Shown: positions 1 through 12,654, counted from the first letter of the stretch. The stretch is DNA of 64,000 nt from Arctopsyche grandis (GCF_051622035.1 NC_135355.1:3534001-3598000); one strand, 5' to 3'. Notes: generated by a model not told the origin, from the sequence alone. Made by a program: numbers and translations.

Positions 1-206
1 CGTAAGTACATATTTTTGTATTCATTCATATTTAAATTGTAAATATTTAATTGAAACATCTGCAAATCCATGACACGTTTTATGCACTATTATAAAGTTG
101 AAAAAATAGTAGATATTTAAATTTTTATTAGTTGATCAACAATTTGCGATCACGGTAAAACAAAATATGTGATTTTATATATGTATGTACATATGTATGT
201 TTGCAG

Positions 207-386
207 TGTATGTTAATCTTGGGAAACTTTTTGTTGATCTACTGCATATCACCTGTATTATATTTACTTGTTGAATTACCTTCTCGAAATCTGCAACAAA
301 TGATATTTAAAAAGAAAATACCAGAAATCACAAAAGAAGAAGAGGAAAATAAAACGGAAGACGTAGTGTCTGTTGGCGTGGAATAA
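207..386 (+). CDS. nrf-6-like: nrf-6-like acyltransferase, copy A, last exon only
   Basis: This is the terminal coding exon of a gene whose other exons lie left of the window. A clear acceptor (TTTGCAG) ends at 206 and the frame runs to TAA at 384-386. It encodes a final membrane helix followed by a short charged cytoplasmic tail (motifs YLLVELP, then a Glu/Lys-rich stretch). The same helix-plus-tail layout, with the VELP motif and a KTE stretch near the end, closes copies B and C on the opposite strand, so membership in the nose-resistant-to-fluoxetine acyltransferase-3 family is inferred from them. The exon starts in phase 0 like theirs. Copy A is convergent with copy B (stop to stop, about 4.3 kb apart). 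Confidence 0.8.
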   Translation, partial: CMLILGNFLLIYCISPVLYLLVELPSRNLQQMIFKKKIPEITKEEEENKTEDVVSVGVE

Positions 387-495
387 TTTAATTCGATCAT
401 ATAAACATTACTAAATTTTTTCTAATGTTTATTAAGTTGTCTGTAAGTGTATTTAATGTAGTCTAAAAATGTAATTACCGTATGTATGTATGCAA

Positions 496-501
496 AATAA
501 A
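496..501 (+). terminator. polyadenylation signal AATAAA for copy A
   Basis: A canonical AATAAA lies 110 bases after the copy A stop codon, in an A-rich stretch. No other AATAAA lies closer to the stop. Position and strand fit the 3' end of copy A; actual cleavage was not tested. Confidence 0.5.
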
Positions 502-1228
502 AAAATATAATTATATACATGTGCCGCACTTTAAAAATGCCGCCCAATATTGAAATATGGTTGCAACTAGGGCATGCATTGCCGGTTTTCGGTAAACCTA
601 TTTACCGGTAAATATGTCCAAATTCTATTACCGAATTTCCGGTGAATCATTTTGGAATTCCCGGTAATTTCGGTAAATAAAATAGTATAGGTATTAAAAT
701 AATTAAATAATGTTTTTGAAGTATGGTATTTTATGATGATATTTGCAATGAACAGGTTTTGTTAAGTTCATTCGTAATAAGCTTATTGTAAGAAACTAAA
801 TGTATGTAAGCTTATTGTAAATCATATTAACAATTAGATACAACATTATTGAATACTTATCTCGCAGATAAAACCCAGTGAAGAGATATATGTACTTTTA
901 GTCGTGAAATGTCAGATCTGACATATTTGGCCAAAAATCAATATACATATATCGTGTATTACCTTACAAGAAGCTACACGCCAAATTTGAAATTTATATA
1001 TACATATGAGAGTTAAAACTATAAATATTTATAAATTATAGATAACGAGAACCTATAGAGCAAGTTTTATAAAATATAGAGTGAATTATAGGCGTTTAAA
1101 CAATTAAAATCTGATATGGCCATATCAAGGTGAAAAAGTTCGAAGACACGGGACGAACGCTTGTTAAACGTCAAGAAGGTCTACGTGCCCCGTTTTTAAA
1201 ACGCGTTGTATACGATATTTTATCTCCA

Positions 1229-1377
1229 ACGTAAAGGCAGACGATACATTAACGTATATTGATGACCAAAATGAGCAATATGGCAAAGTATGAAAACGAT
1301 CGGATAAGAGATAAGAGATATAAAAAATGACCACTAACACGAAAGCCATGTGAAATGCAAAGGAGGTATGTAAAAAC
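1229..1377 (+). repeat. dispersed repeat, copy 1 of 3
   Basis: Shares a block beginning near ATGACCAAAATGAGCAATAT and ending in AAAGGAGGTATGTAAAAA with 51697-51832 and 53026-53165. The three copies differ by substitutions and small indels. The two later copies are preceded by AATGGCGGAG. No terminal repeats or coding capacity were seen, so the class is unknown. Confidence 0.7.
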
Positions 1378-3382
1378 ATGACTGAATACTCAGTTGAAGA
1401 CGAAGGCTGAAAATGGAGACAGAGAAGATTGTGGAAATAATGAAGTTTTTGGTATATTTTAACTGAATCAGTTAAAATATACCAAATATCGGGTGGTTTT
1501 TTGGAACCCCTAGTTTAGTTTACTGTCACGCGGAATGTCCAATAAAATAAAGTTATAAATAAAATAAAACTTCAATGCATGTACATATACATAAACTGTA
1601 CAAAAATTGGTTGCAGACCACTGCCGACCGCTGCATCCTTTCACCACTTCCCCGCTAGTTACACCCCCCGCATCCCTCAGTTAATGGCGACAACATCTCC
1701 GACCAAAAATGTCCGTAAGGGCGCATCTATGTATTATATATCCATGGTTTATACCTAATGTGCATACTTCTTAAATAAGAGGTCGGGTTATGATGAAAAA
1801 TTGTTTACAAATTTTTAACTTTCGAACGGGCCAAATCTCATGTTCTTTTCTTATCATATTTTGACTACTTTCTGAATTGATCTTTATCTCATTTTGACCT
1901 GGATATTGAAACGCGTCAATCTTTAGACATTGCAAACGCGTCAATCCCTCAATTATCCTCTGAATGAAATAACGACATTTTTGACCTGACTTTTATTCTA
2001 TTACTATTTATTTTTATTACTCTACCCGGCTGGCGGTGTCATCTTTGCTTTGGTGATTATAGAAGCCTCTCCGATAAGAAGAAATAAGGCGTGAGAATCG
2101 GCAGAATGCAATACAAAATTAATGCAAAAATTACATTCCAATAATGCGAAAACATATATTTGTATTCTTGAATCCAATAATGTTGAATAAACGATACGTT
2201 ACTGTGTTATATAATTTTTTTCATTTATCAAAATTTATTGAGAATCTCGAGAAATTTCAGCAGTAATGTTGAGAATTCTTATTTCTCGAGAAATGAAAAT
2301 CATCGAGAAATCAGAATCACTAGTCATTCTGCTACTAAAAGGGAGAATCTACAAAAGTACGTCAAGAAAGATTTTGGAAAGAATTTGTATTATTGCTGGA
2401 CTCAAAAACTCGTTGGAATAGCTTTGGAACGATTGAACTAATATTAGAACGATTTGATTAGATTAAAAACTGTATAAGAAAGTGTTGCATAGATCTAAAG
2501 ATAGAGATCGAATTTGGTAAGGATACACTTGATTTACTCACAAAATTAGTCAAAGCGTTGCTGCCGACTAAATAATTTGTGGAATCTGTGTAACCTAGAT
2601 GAAATTTGTTTAGTGTATATAATACTGTATTTATGCTGGATGAACTGTTGAAGCAGGACACTGTACTGAGAAATGAATTTAATTTAATTTTTAAAAGATC
2701 AGATAACTATATTGTCAGATTTTCTAGATGCTAGGTTTTTAGGGGCTCATTTTGGTTACTCTTCCGAAAGAGTAGATATTATACAAATAATTTGCGCAAA
2801 ATAAATGTTTTTTACAAATAAATATCTCTTCAAAGTTTTTACAAAACTCTTGAAGTTCTCTACAAATCTTTTGCGCATGCGCACAATTGAGCTGTCACTC
2901 TTGTGTATGCGCATGAGTGATACGACTTAACAGTCGTCTCGCTCGCGCGACACTTGCTCTGGAAGCAAAATCTACTTTTGCGTATGTATGTAAATGATTC
3001 GCTTTTTCTTTGATTGATATTTATTTGCTTGATTCGTTGATTGATATTTCACACGTTACGTCCTAAGCTATTTACTTTTATTATTTTATTGTGATTTATT
3101 ACGTCCTAAATTATTATTTATAATGGCCCTAAATATAATTAGCCAAGGTAACAATGCAAGTGGATTTATCGCCGTTGTTAATAATAATTGCAATTGTTTA
3201 ATTAAAAATGTACTAAAAATAGCATTTGCTTCTCTACCATAAAATGAAAAAGAGATTATTGTTAAGCACCCAAAACCCACACCAATATTGAATATTCATT
3301 CAAAATCGAAAGCATACCAAAGATATTTTAATAAATATAAATATGACAATGTTTGGAAGAATAAAATAAAATTAAAAAAAAT

Positions 3383-3439
3383 AAACTTATCGTGTTTTGG
3401 ACAGCATCCTCTGGTTGAAAAGTCACCGCACGCCACTGA
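3383..3439 (-). repeat. hAT-like terminal repeat (left, inverted)
   Basis: Read on the minus strand it begins CAGTGGCGTGCGGTGAC and continues into CAAAACACGATAAG. The same ~65 bases occur on the + strand at 4091-4150. CAGTGGCG starts are common at hAT element ends (family knowledge). The two blocks point away from the LINE fragment lying between them, so they may be one element split by the LINE or two separate insertions. Confidence 0.55.
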
Positions 3440-3455
3440 TCTGTATGTATTTATT

Positions 3456-4030
3456 TATTTATTTATTTTAAACAGACCATTGTGGCATAACAGGAATTCC
3501 TAAAGCGCCACAATGGTCAAAAAATATAACACAAAAAAGAAAAAAAACAAAATAACAATTAAACATAAACATAAATACATACATAAAAAATAGCATTTAA
3601 TAATAACAGATAAAGTAAAAATATCAAATAAAATATAGCATAAGGAATGCCTTGCACCTACAGCCAGTTTCAATAAATATGTAAGAAACAACTACAAATA
3701 CAAAACATCCCTGTAAGGCCCAAATGGAAGAGAGTTAATCAAAATTTCACTCATAAATCACAATCAATCATGAAAACAATGATGAGCGCAGACTACCAGA
3801 TAAATGGGTTAGAGTAATTTTCGACAATTTACGCTCACTAAGGTGGAAAATATCACATTCAGTCTCGGCAGCAACGATTTCATTAAGAAGTCGGATAGCT
3901 CTTGGAATAGGAGCCATTCGAAAAAGGACTGTGCGGGCAGGAGGTACAGCCAGCAAATGATGATGTCTACCACGCACATAGTGATTAGGGACATAAAGCC
4001 CCAACTGCTCCAGCAACAACGGGCATGACG
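3456..4030 (-). mobile_element. LINE (non-LTR retrotransposon) 3' fragment
   Basis: On the minus strand, 4019-3768 encodes a peptide with RHHHLLAVPPARTVLF, PIPRAIRLLN and CDIFHLSER. I recognise this as the C-terminal tail found after the reverse transcriptase of several insect LINEs. The frame stops at 3768 and is followed by a 3' UTR, a strong 12-bp hairpin (3475-3518) and a TAAATAAATAAATA tail at about 3456-3472. It is 5' truncated, as is usual for dead LINE copies. The clade is not assigned. Confidence 0.6.
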
Positions 4031-4090
4031 TATTACCACGTAGGAGCAGTATTATATCATTATATCATATAATGATATAATACATACATA

Positions 4091-4150
4091 TCAGTGGCGT
4101 GCGGTGACTTTTTAACCAGAGGATGCTGTCCAAAACACGATAAGTTTATT
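4091..4150 (+). repeat. hAT-like terminal repeat (right)
   Basis: Begins CAGTGGCGTGCGGTGAC at 4091 and matches the inverted block at 3383-3439 almost base for base through the run of T after ACACGATAAG. See that entry for interpretation. Confidence 0.55.
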
Positions 4151-4691
4151 TTTTTTACGATACAAAACACGATAATTTATATGTCTGATGTCTATATTTT
4201 TCATTATAACTTATTGACATAGTTTGCTAAAAACACAAAATGGAAATGTTTACGAACATTTTTCGAGCATTTACCACCTCAATATATGTATATGTAATAT
4301 TTGAATGCTATTTTTTACAGTCAAAAACTAGAAAGTTTATGTTAAACGAGAATTCTTTGCTTGGAATTTTATAACTTGGAAAAATATAACACTTCTGTGA
4401 ACTCCGAGTTCTAACTAAGCGTGCTATTAAGTACATACATATATATACATATGTATTATACTTGTGTGATGTTCGGAAGATATCTTATTTTTTTTACATC
4501 ATCAACTTTTAAGTAACAGTAAGTAAACTATATAGTACATATATACATATATATAATACGTATCACAGAAATAGACATATATGTAGGTTTGGTATATTAT
4601 ATTTATATGAACATTTTACAAATATTTTTCACAAATATTATATACACAATTTTAAACATATGTCAAAAACAAAAAAATAATTGTCAATAAA

Positions 4692-7600
4692 TTAGTCTTC
4701 ACTAACAGTCAATATGTTTTCCGTTTTGTTTCTTTCTTCCTCTTTTTTAGTAGCTTCTTGTATTTTTTTGTTTTTAAATGCTAGAACTAGTAAATTTTGA
4801 GTAGGCAATTCAACAAACAAATACAATATAGACGATATGCAGAAAGTCACGAAAAAAGTTCCAAAGTAAAATATAAACTGTAAAATAAAATATATAACAT
4901 TACATATATTTTGTTGCAACACTAATCATAATTGAGAATAATAATTAATTAAATAATTATTGACATCAAACTAATCAATAAATTATTTATTTTTTATACT
5001 AGCTATTACATAAAATAAGTGTATTTTCAAATCAGTTAACATTTAATTTTAAGATCAGAAGAAAATTTTTTTAACAAAATAGATATTATGAAGAATTTAC
5101 TTCATCATCATCATATACAGTCATCCACTACTGGGCAAGGGCCTCTTGAACACGCTTCCATCCTTTATACGTCTCTGTTTTGTACAACTTTCATTAATCA
5201 CATCCCGTATATGTTTTTCTAATTCTATCCACCCATCTCTCCTGTGGCCTTCCTTTTACATTGTCTTGGGTGCCATTCGAGCACTTTTATTGTCTATCTA
5301 TTATTTGTTCTTGTATCTACGTGACTCGCTCATTGCGATTGAATGCTCTTTACTCGCATCATTGTATAGTAACATGTTAACCAACTTTGTCACATTTCTC
5401 ACCCACGTATTCCGTTTTCAATCTCTTCTCGTTATGCCTAGCACACAACGTTCCATGCAACCTTTTGTAGGCGCCATTCCTTTTATAGCGTTTAATTGCC
5501 AAGTTTCGTGCAAATATAATTAAAAATTTACTTACTGCATTGAAACTCGAAATATGGTATGGCAGATGTGTAAATCCCGAAGAATACCTTTGTATCATGA
5601 AATGTGTTAAATAAACGCAATAAGTAAATTTGCTTAATAATTGGAAGCCGTCCCATTCCAGAAAGCCTCGCGAAATATCTGATGAATTTACAAAAAGAAA
5701 ATTATATGCAGTGACAAAAATACATTAACTTGAAGGAGTTTTAATTACTGTAGCATTTGTGAATAGCTCCTAGAATAAACGTCATTGCAAAGAAAGCAAA
5801 TAGCGGTCTGTGGAGAGATACGTATACGCCAGCGATTATAGGGTCATAAACGAAGTTGATGAAAAGTCTTCCACTTAGTACAATACAAAACAACATTGGC
5901 CATGAAATGTAAAACAATATACGAAACCACTGAAAAAACGTACAAAAATGTTACAATATAAGTTAAATTAAAAAAAAACAAACTGTTGTTGTTTAAATGC
6001 CTTTATTTTCGCCAATGATATGTCTTTTTTTTCCATGTAGTAATGCAAATAACCAGCGGTTATGCCAATTGTAGAACCAAATAGATTTCCTGACACTGTT
6101 GCATATATATTTGTGAACGTTGGATTGTTCTTGAAATGATTCAAGGTGCGTCTGCAATTAAAAATATAATTGACAGACCAGCAAATGCACGTAAGCATCA
6201 GTTCGAAAAATATTCTACAGTAATTATATGTATTTAGACACATTCAAACACTCCGTATTATGTACATGGCGTAAACAGCAGTAACTGACACTATCTATTC
6301 ATATTATTCAGCAGTACATGTCACCAAAACTTATCAACCAGAACTGGTTTTCTTTAGCCTCTGTTGAAATATTCACGATTTTGCTTTGCACTCGATTAAA
6401 ACATGTTTGAACGTGCCGAAATGTACGCTGCTGTATAGTATGAATAAGAAGTATTCTTTTCCGATCGTTTGAATTAACAATGAACTAAAAAATGCACTTT
6501 ACACCTGGAAGCCAAAAGGATGACGGCTATATGAGTCATGCGAAAAATGTCAGTAATGAGAATGGCGTGATTCACTATTTAAAACAATAAACAATCGGTT
6601 GAATAAATATTACAATATATTTTTATAGTCGAAAACCCGATTTACAATTTCGATGAAAAGGACCGCGGGTAAATGTTTAAGGTACACATGTTTATTCACG
6701 AATCTTTGATATTTTACAGTCAGTATTGTTACTTCGAGTAGAAAAATTGAGTTCAGAGAAAGTCAATTTTTAAAAAATTATTTTATCAAAACTAAATTTT
6801 TATTTTTTTTTTTAAATTTAATAATCAAAAAAAGAAAAAGGGGGCAACTTGCAGCGCCCATTGTCTATGGCGCCCCAGAAACGTGCATAGTCTGCTGCAC
6901 CATTGAACCGGCCCTGGCACGTGATAGTTTATCCTTATATTGACATTGATCAATAAATTTCAATTAGAATTGCCATTAGAAAAGTATAAAAATAATAAAT
7001 AATGCAAACTTACTCAGAGTATGGTGGAATTATTGGGTAATAATTGAAAATATAAGTTTGAAGACCAGGAACGATAATTGCAATGATTATTAATAATCCA
7101 AAAAAGTAACGAGATAATGATGGAAATTTCCATATAATCATCATTACTAACGTTCCATAGCAGAATAATTGCATATCAGCTGCTAAATACCTGAAAAATT
7201 ACATTGAATTGTATAAAATAAGTATTTTTGTATATGTATGTACCTTTATTTTTAAAGATGATAATAAAAAAACAATAGCGTTATTGTTATGCTGCGAGTG
7301 ACGTCCAAGTCACTCATCCAAGCTACTCGAATCGTGTCAACGCGGAATATGTCATAAAATTTTGAAAGGTATAGATTACCAAGTTATGTCGTAGCAGGCT
7401 GTGGGTACGTCTAAATAATTATTTATGTAGATAAAATGTGTCCACCATAATTGTCGACACGCGTCTGCTTCGATTACTATATTGTCTTGCCATAATGGTC
7501 CAGATCCCATGTAATCATACAGAGTACACAAAAACCCGAGAACCACTGCATACACTGGAGTCAATCTGTCAAACATAACAAACTAATTTTTTAAACCAAA

Positions 7601-10600
7601 TTTGGTTCGAAACATTTCGAATGCAATTGTTTTTTTTTAATCGTATATATAAATAAAAATAATATAAGTAATTACCGTAACCATCGTTCTAGTACCAATC
7701 TAAAATATGTCCAAATACTTTTTATTTGATTTTTTTCAACGCCAGTGAGAAAGTTATAAGCCAACAAAAAACTCGACATACAGAAAAAAAACTGAATGAG
7801 CAAGGTTATGTTAATCGTACCTTCCATTCCTCGAATCTGAAAATCAAAAAAATTATTATATTTAAACTTTATTATATTTAATTAAAGTTATTATCTTACA
7901 TATAAAACACTAAAGTATGTTCGTATGTATGTACATATGTATGTTTGTATGTACCTATGTATTTTTCGTCAATTTAATTAATAATCGACAGTCTATTGTT
8001 CTGACGTCATCGAACAAATAATTCGCTTTTTTCCGATTTAAAGGATTCAAAGTTCCCGGGGGCGTAGGCGCTGAGGGCGAAGCCCTAAGTCTCCACCCCC
8101 TAGGGGGCGCAAACGCCGTGTGGGCGCCGAAAGCGAAGCCCTAGGGCTTCGCTCCCTAGGGGGCGCAGATGCCGAGGGCGGAGCCGAAGGGGGCGCAGAC
8201 GCTGAGAGCGGAGCCCTAGGGGGCGTTAAACGCCGAGGGCGGAGCAGACCCCGGGGGTGTACATATAATTTTTTATAAGAGACTTACAATATATGCATGT
8301 CTGTTTGTTCGTGACAGTCAATTTAATAAAAAAAAAAAACAAATGAGTATTCAAATAAATTTATATAAATTAAAACTATTCAAATAAATTAAATGAAAGG
8401 TTTACTATTAGATTAGTCATATTTAAGCGGTTTATATTAATAATACCTAGTGAAGCCGGGTAATAAAGCTAGTTATTAAATTAAATAGTTTTTTATTAGT
8501 ATTTTAGGGTGACCTGGCATGTCACAAAAAAAAATTAAAAATAAATAAATATAATATAACGGGATGGCACATATGTTTATAATTGTAGATTACATACATT
8601 TTTAAATATATTTTTCAATTTGGCATTAGACATGGTAAAAATGGCACTAATTCAAAAATTGAGGCCATTTTGAATTCGAAATAGAATTCATCACTTTTCA
8701 TGGCGAGAAATGCTTTGACGGCTTCTATTATACAAGAGACAAATCTCTTGACGTTTTTAAGATTCCAAATAAAAAGATGATTTTTACATAAAAATTCTTA
8801 CCGAATCAATTTTTATAGCATTATCGATATACGTGACGTTTATAATTGGTAAATGGACAAACAAAAGACAACAGATTAAGAAAAAGCGTAGTCCATCTAT
8901 TGGCTTAAAGGTTTTTTTTCTGTTTGATATACTTTCAAAAGTCATATTTCTTCTCCAATTAGATATGATAGAAAATGAAAGAAGGAATCTGTTTTCTGAA
9001 ACAGTAAGAGTATTTTTAGTGTTAAATACATACAATTTTTAATACGGATGATACTGATCAATAGTACTGAGCAACAAAAAATACATGGAACGGAGACTAT
9101 TCAATATTTAATAAATTATACCCATTCAAATTCAAATATAACAATGATTTTCATTGCTTTCTTCTCGTTTATGAGACATACGCGTTTAAAGAATGCACAA
9201 TTTTGTAGTGAAATCAATAATAATATGTTTTTTTGTTAATTGCGATTTTTTGTTGTTTTAAAATACTATAGTGATACTAATTAGGGAATTTTAAAAGAAA
9301 AAAATATATTTTCATTTTAAATTGTTTTTTTACGAAATATTTCATTTTATTTTTATGTTTTCATTGGCTTATTTTATTTTTATTTTTTAAACTCGAACGG
9401 CAAATAATTTTAAAATTGGTAAAAAATGCGATTGTTTCTGACCGTATGCATGATGCAAGAGTAAGATGATGAATGGAGAGCGCATCACTCCATCTCACTC
9501 GCTCACTTCCGAGTTTTGAGTACCCTTGCCTAGAACATTTTGTATTGGAATTTAAAATGATTTATCACTTTAGTTAGTGCGATCAGATTAATTTAAAAAA
9601 AATAGAGATTGAAAACAGCTTTTGTAAACGTAGTGAAATACATATATAACTAGTCCAATAATAGCACAATAGCTCGATAAAAAATGTTTAAAAAATATCT
9701 TTTGCTTTTAGAATTCGCTAGATATTTAATTATAATTATTTTCTCAATCAATAGAAATAACATTTGACTATTGATTCTGATTCTCACTTTCTGCACAGTT
9801 ATACTAGATTTTTAGATAAGGACTGCGAAAGCCAAAAGTATTTTTTTAAACGCTCATATCTAAAAAACGAAATACAACCAACAAAATTTTAGTGAAGATT
9901 GATTATACTCCGCTCCGGTGAGTAATCAATCAACCGGTGTGATTATGGTGATAATATTGTTCATGCTTGGAACGTTATTTACTCGAATGTGAGTTTGTTT
10001 ATATGTATTTGAAATAATTAAAAAAATAAAAAATAGAAGAAAAAGTGAAAAATAACAGAAATATGCAAAATTTCAAACAAATATTCGGAAATAAAAATTC
10101 TTACCTAATTTAATTTCCCGCTTTTTCCGCCACACGTCATAAACAGTTCCGATACCATTCATGATCACTATACCCAAAATGATAGCGACGTAAACCCAAT
10201 CAAAGATGTTGAATGATCTCGAGTAAACTTTGTCTTCACAATATCGAACAGAAACATTTCCTTCCAGTTGATACGCTTCTTCTAGTTCTCTAGTCATACA
10301 TTTTGTAAGAAAACTTTCCACTATTTTCTTATCATATGTTACATTCTTAGAATGCTCCTCGGAGACATTGCATCTTTTAGTTACACAAATGCCTTTATGA
10401 AGTATATCGTGCCTAAGGTGAGCCTGTGGTTCCGAACTATAGTTCTAAAAAACAGTTGGTGATAAATATGATATTCTTACTTTGAAAACGTAATAACTTG
10501 TGAGAATTAAAGAATTAGTAGAGCGAGTGAAGATATTGTAATAGATCACATTTTCGTACGCTATGTATATGACAACACTGACAAAAACCAAGGAAATAAT

Positions 10601-12611
10601 GTCGTATAGGCACACTGTGATAATATACAAAAGGTCCCATTAAATATTCAGCAATAACAAGCGATAAAGTAAATGTAGGTTAGGGTTGCCATAATTGTCG
10701 GACCATAGACGGGGATCATGAATCATGTTTAACCGTTTGCCCGCGGCCGTCTTCTATGGAAACTTTGGGCGACAAGTCTGTAGCAGCGCGGCTGTCTTCC
10801 ATAGAACTTCTGAACTTTGCACAGGATTTTGAGCCTTATATGCGCCTATTTCAACTGTTTTAAGGTTCAAAATTGGTTGAATATATTACTGAGAGTAGTA
10901 TGCCATCTATTCAATTTGCTTAAAATTAATATATGCCAGTCAAAATTAGTTTTTTGTGGAACCATACTGAAACCTCGTCTATGTGACGTCACGTCTTCAT
11001 ACAATTTTGAAGTATGATTATTTGACAATTAATCTAAAACTACGAGATATATTATGTATTTTATTGTTTAAAATAATACTTTATGTGTTAATTAACATAT
11101 CTGGGTACTTGAGTAAATATTAAAATCTATATTTAACGGTTTGCCCGCGGCCGTCTTCTATGGAAGCTTTGGGCGACAAGTCTGTAGTGCGGCTGTCTTC
11201 CATAGAATTTCTGAACTTTGCAAGGGATTTTGAGCCTTATATGCGCCTATTTCAACTGTTTTAAGGTTCAAAATTGGTTGAATATATTACTGAGAGTTGA
11301 ATGCCATCTATTCAATTTGCTTAAAATTCATATATATCAATCAAAAATTAGTTTTTTGTGGAACTATACCGATACCTCGTTTATGTGACGTCACGTCTGT
11401 TGAACAATGGCGACGATACGTCTCAATTGTATGAAGAATGATTATTTGACAATTAGGCCAAAACTACGAGATATATGTATGTATTTTATTGTTTAAAATA
11501 ATACTTCGTGTGTTAATTAACATATCTGGTTACTTGAGTAAATATTAAAATCTGTATTTAAGGTCGAAAACTCGATTGCCAAATTCGCTATATTTATTGC
11601 CGCGGGCAAAGGGTTAACAGTTTTGTATGCGATTGTTAATTCCGCAGCAGATATCAAAAGATCTTCCTGGGAATTTTGCTTAATCAAATAAGAAGAAATA
11701 TTTTTGGCGGATGATACAGATACCAATCTTGAATTATGAGTTTCGGATTTAATATGCTCTTTTTAATGCTGAATTTTCCACTATGTTGCATCGATACAAT
11801 AGTATTGCAAGTCCTTTGTATTCATTCCTTCCTTTTTTAATACATGACCACTCCTTTGGGTAGTCGTCAAAAAAATGACACTTTCTTCCTCCCATGATTG
11901 TAAATATTCTTCAATTTAAGGAATCACCTATATTATGAAATAAATAAGTAGAAAATTGGGACAAATATCCTTCTGAAGGGGACACTGGGACACAAGCCTC
12001 AAAACGGGGACATGTTCCCGTATACTGGGACGTATGGCAACCCTAATGTAGGTACATTTCAATGTGCACTGATAAAGCTAAATGCAAATTTAAGGTATTT
12101 AAAAAAAATCTTAAAATAAGGGGAAATATTGTGGTTAATATATTGTAGGAAATTCTAAGATCTGTTCCCTCCCACAACTTCAAATATTTAAATAAAATAG
12201 GTTTATATGAGAACCATTGCAATGATTTTGATGATAAGATGTTCTTACTATTGAGATATTGTATATGTCCATACCTTTATGAGATACCATATGTCATTGA
12301 CTGTCTGAGACTGCAATTGGATGTCAACGACACAATATAATCCACCTGGTTCCAAAAAGCATTCTTCATAAGGATCCAATGTGAACAATTTTGGCAATTT
12401 ACTATATTCCAATTCTGTAAATAATTTAATTTAACATTTTTACACTTTTTGTATCGATATTTCATGTGAACAAATATAGTGTTTTGATAAATTAAAAAAC
12501 TAAATAAATAATTTTACCATCGATATCTCCTGAATAACATGTTTGAAACAAGTTCACGAAGATTACAATGGCAATTGCATTCTTTGCATCTTTGAGTGTC
12601 ATGGTTTGCAT
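4692..12611 (-). CDS. nrf-6-like: nrf-6-like acyltransferase-3 membrane protein, copy B (11 exons)
   Basis: Exons in coding order: 12611-12518, 12414-12275, 10444-10105, 8995-8802, 7836-7676, 7565-7380, 7190-7014, 6151-5983, 5929-5749, 5678-5536, 4877-4692; total 1971 nt, about 656 residues. Splice sites are GT-AG and phases agree at every junction except exon 8/9. Exon 1 is a signal peptide ending near QTCYS. Residues about 50-165 form the Cys-bearing NRF domain (EECFLEPGGLYC, HKGICVTKRC). Then come a first helix (VAIILGIVIMNG), the acyltransferase motif IDGLRFF with His near 239, GPLWQ, LWWTHFIYINNY, YLAADMQLF, LSKFTYCVYLTH and a charged C-tail. Family members are intestinal/epidermal membrane proteins thought to move or acylate lipids; substrate unknown. 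ATG at 12611 was chosen because it precedes the signal peptide (a second in-frame ATG lies 9 nt on). Confidence 0.88.
5104..5290 (-). mobile_element. RTE-like LINE 3' fragment in copy B intron 10
   Basis: Read on the minus strand, the sequence encodes a degraded KGRPQERWVD-like motif and ends in an ATGATGATGATG tail. The same C-terminal motif and tail appear in the better-preserved RTE at 47085-48415. A similar fragment sits in the same intron of copy C (22124-22390), so the insertion is older than the gene duplication. Confidence 0.6.
6240..7010. other. copy B intron 7, no gene
   Basis: This intron sits between the exon ending at 7014 and the exon starting at 6151. A block matching the copy C intron (motif GTGCCGAAA...GCTGTATAGTATGAAT near 6412-6450) is shared with 24950-24990. 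Near 6845-6920 a minus-strand CAGGGCCGGTTCAATGG start resembles a hAT terminus; I could not pair it with a second end. Confidence 0.5.
7894..8472 (+). mobile_element. Helitron-like element, GC-rich core, in copy B intron 4
   Basis: Starts TC at 7894 directly after a host A and ends CTAG at 8472 directly before a host T, the Helitron insertion pattern. The 3' end AAGCCGGGTAATAAAGCTAG and upstream AAGCGGTTTATATT are nearly the same as in the larger element at 18054-19594. The middle (8057-8255) is a GC-rich array of GGGCGAAGCCCTAGGG-type units in otherwise AT-rich DNA. There is no coding capacity, so it is non-autonomous. Copy C lacks it in the matching intron. Confidence 0.65.
9040..9960. repeat. 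dispersed repeat with ACTGAGCAACAAAAAA start, copy B intron 3
   Basis: The block from about 9056 (ACTGAGCAACAAAAAATAC... ACGGAGAC) resembles 35537-35860. The region 9740-9960 carries the inverse of other parts of that repeat (AATAGAAATAACATTTGACTATTG and CGCTCATATCT). It looks like a degraded palindromic element inside the intron. No ends with target duplication were found. Confidence 0.45.
10681..12045. mobile_element. non-autonomous hAT-like element in copy B intron 2
   Basis: Terminal inverted repeats TAGGGTTGCCATA / TATGGCAACCCTA bound 1365 bases. They are flanked by a perfect 8-bp duplication ATGTAGGT at 10673-10680 and 12046-12053, the hallmark of the hAT superfamily. The matching place in copy C (near 30895) is empty and reads straight through ATGTAGGT. 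Inside is a direct tandem duplication of about 404 bases (10731-11134 and 11135-11570) with CGTCTTCTATGGAA motifs; no transposase frame is present. Confidence 0.85.
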
Positions 12612-12654
12612 TTTTCCAAAAAAATCTGAGATGCTACTCAGCGGCTATCACATT

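Larger units (their letters stand above)
387..2900. other. intergenic, repeat-rich, no gene recognised
   Basis: After the copy A 3' UTR, 570-690 holds repeated CCGGT/ACCGGTAA words resembling the end of a hAT-like element, without a matching second end. 1229-1377 is one member of a dispersed repeat listed separately. 1430-1490 contains a short perfect inverted repeat (TTTTAACTGA / TCAGTTAAAA). The rest is AT-rich with no coding frame above background; the small open frames near 2240-2660 overlap each other on opposite strands and match nothing I know. Confidence 0.5.

Noticed and set aside
5146..5523. 125-codon frame on the + strand
   Set aside because: It is antisense to an RTE fragment and overlaps copy B intron 10 and the edge of a coding exon.
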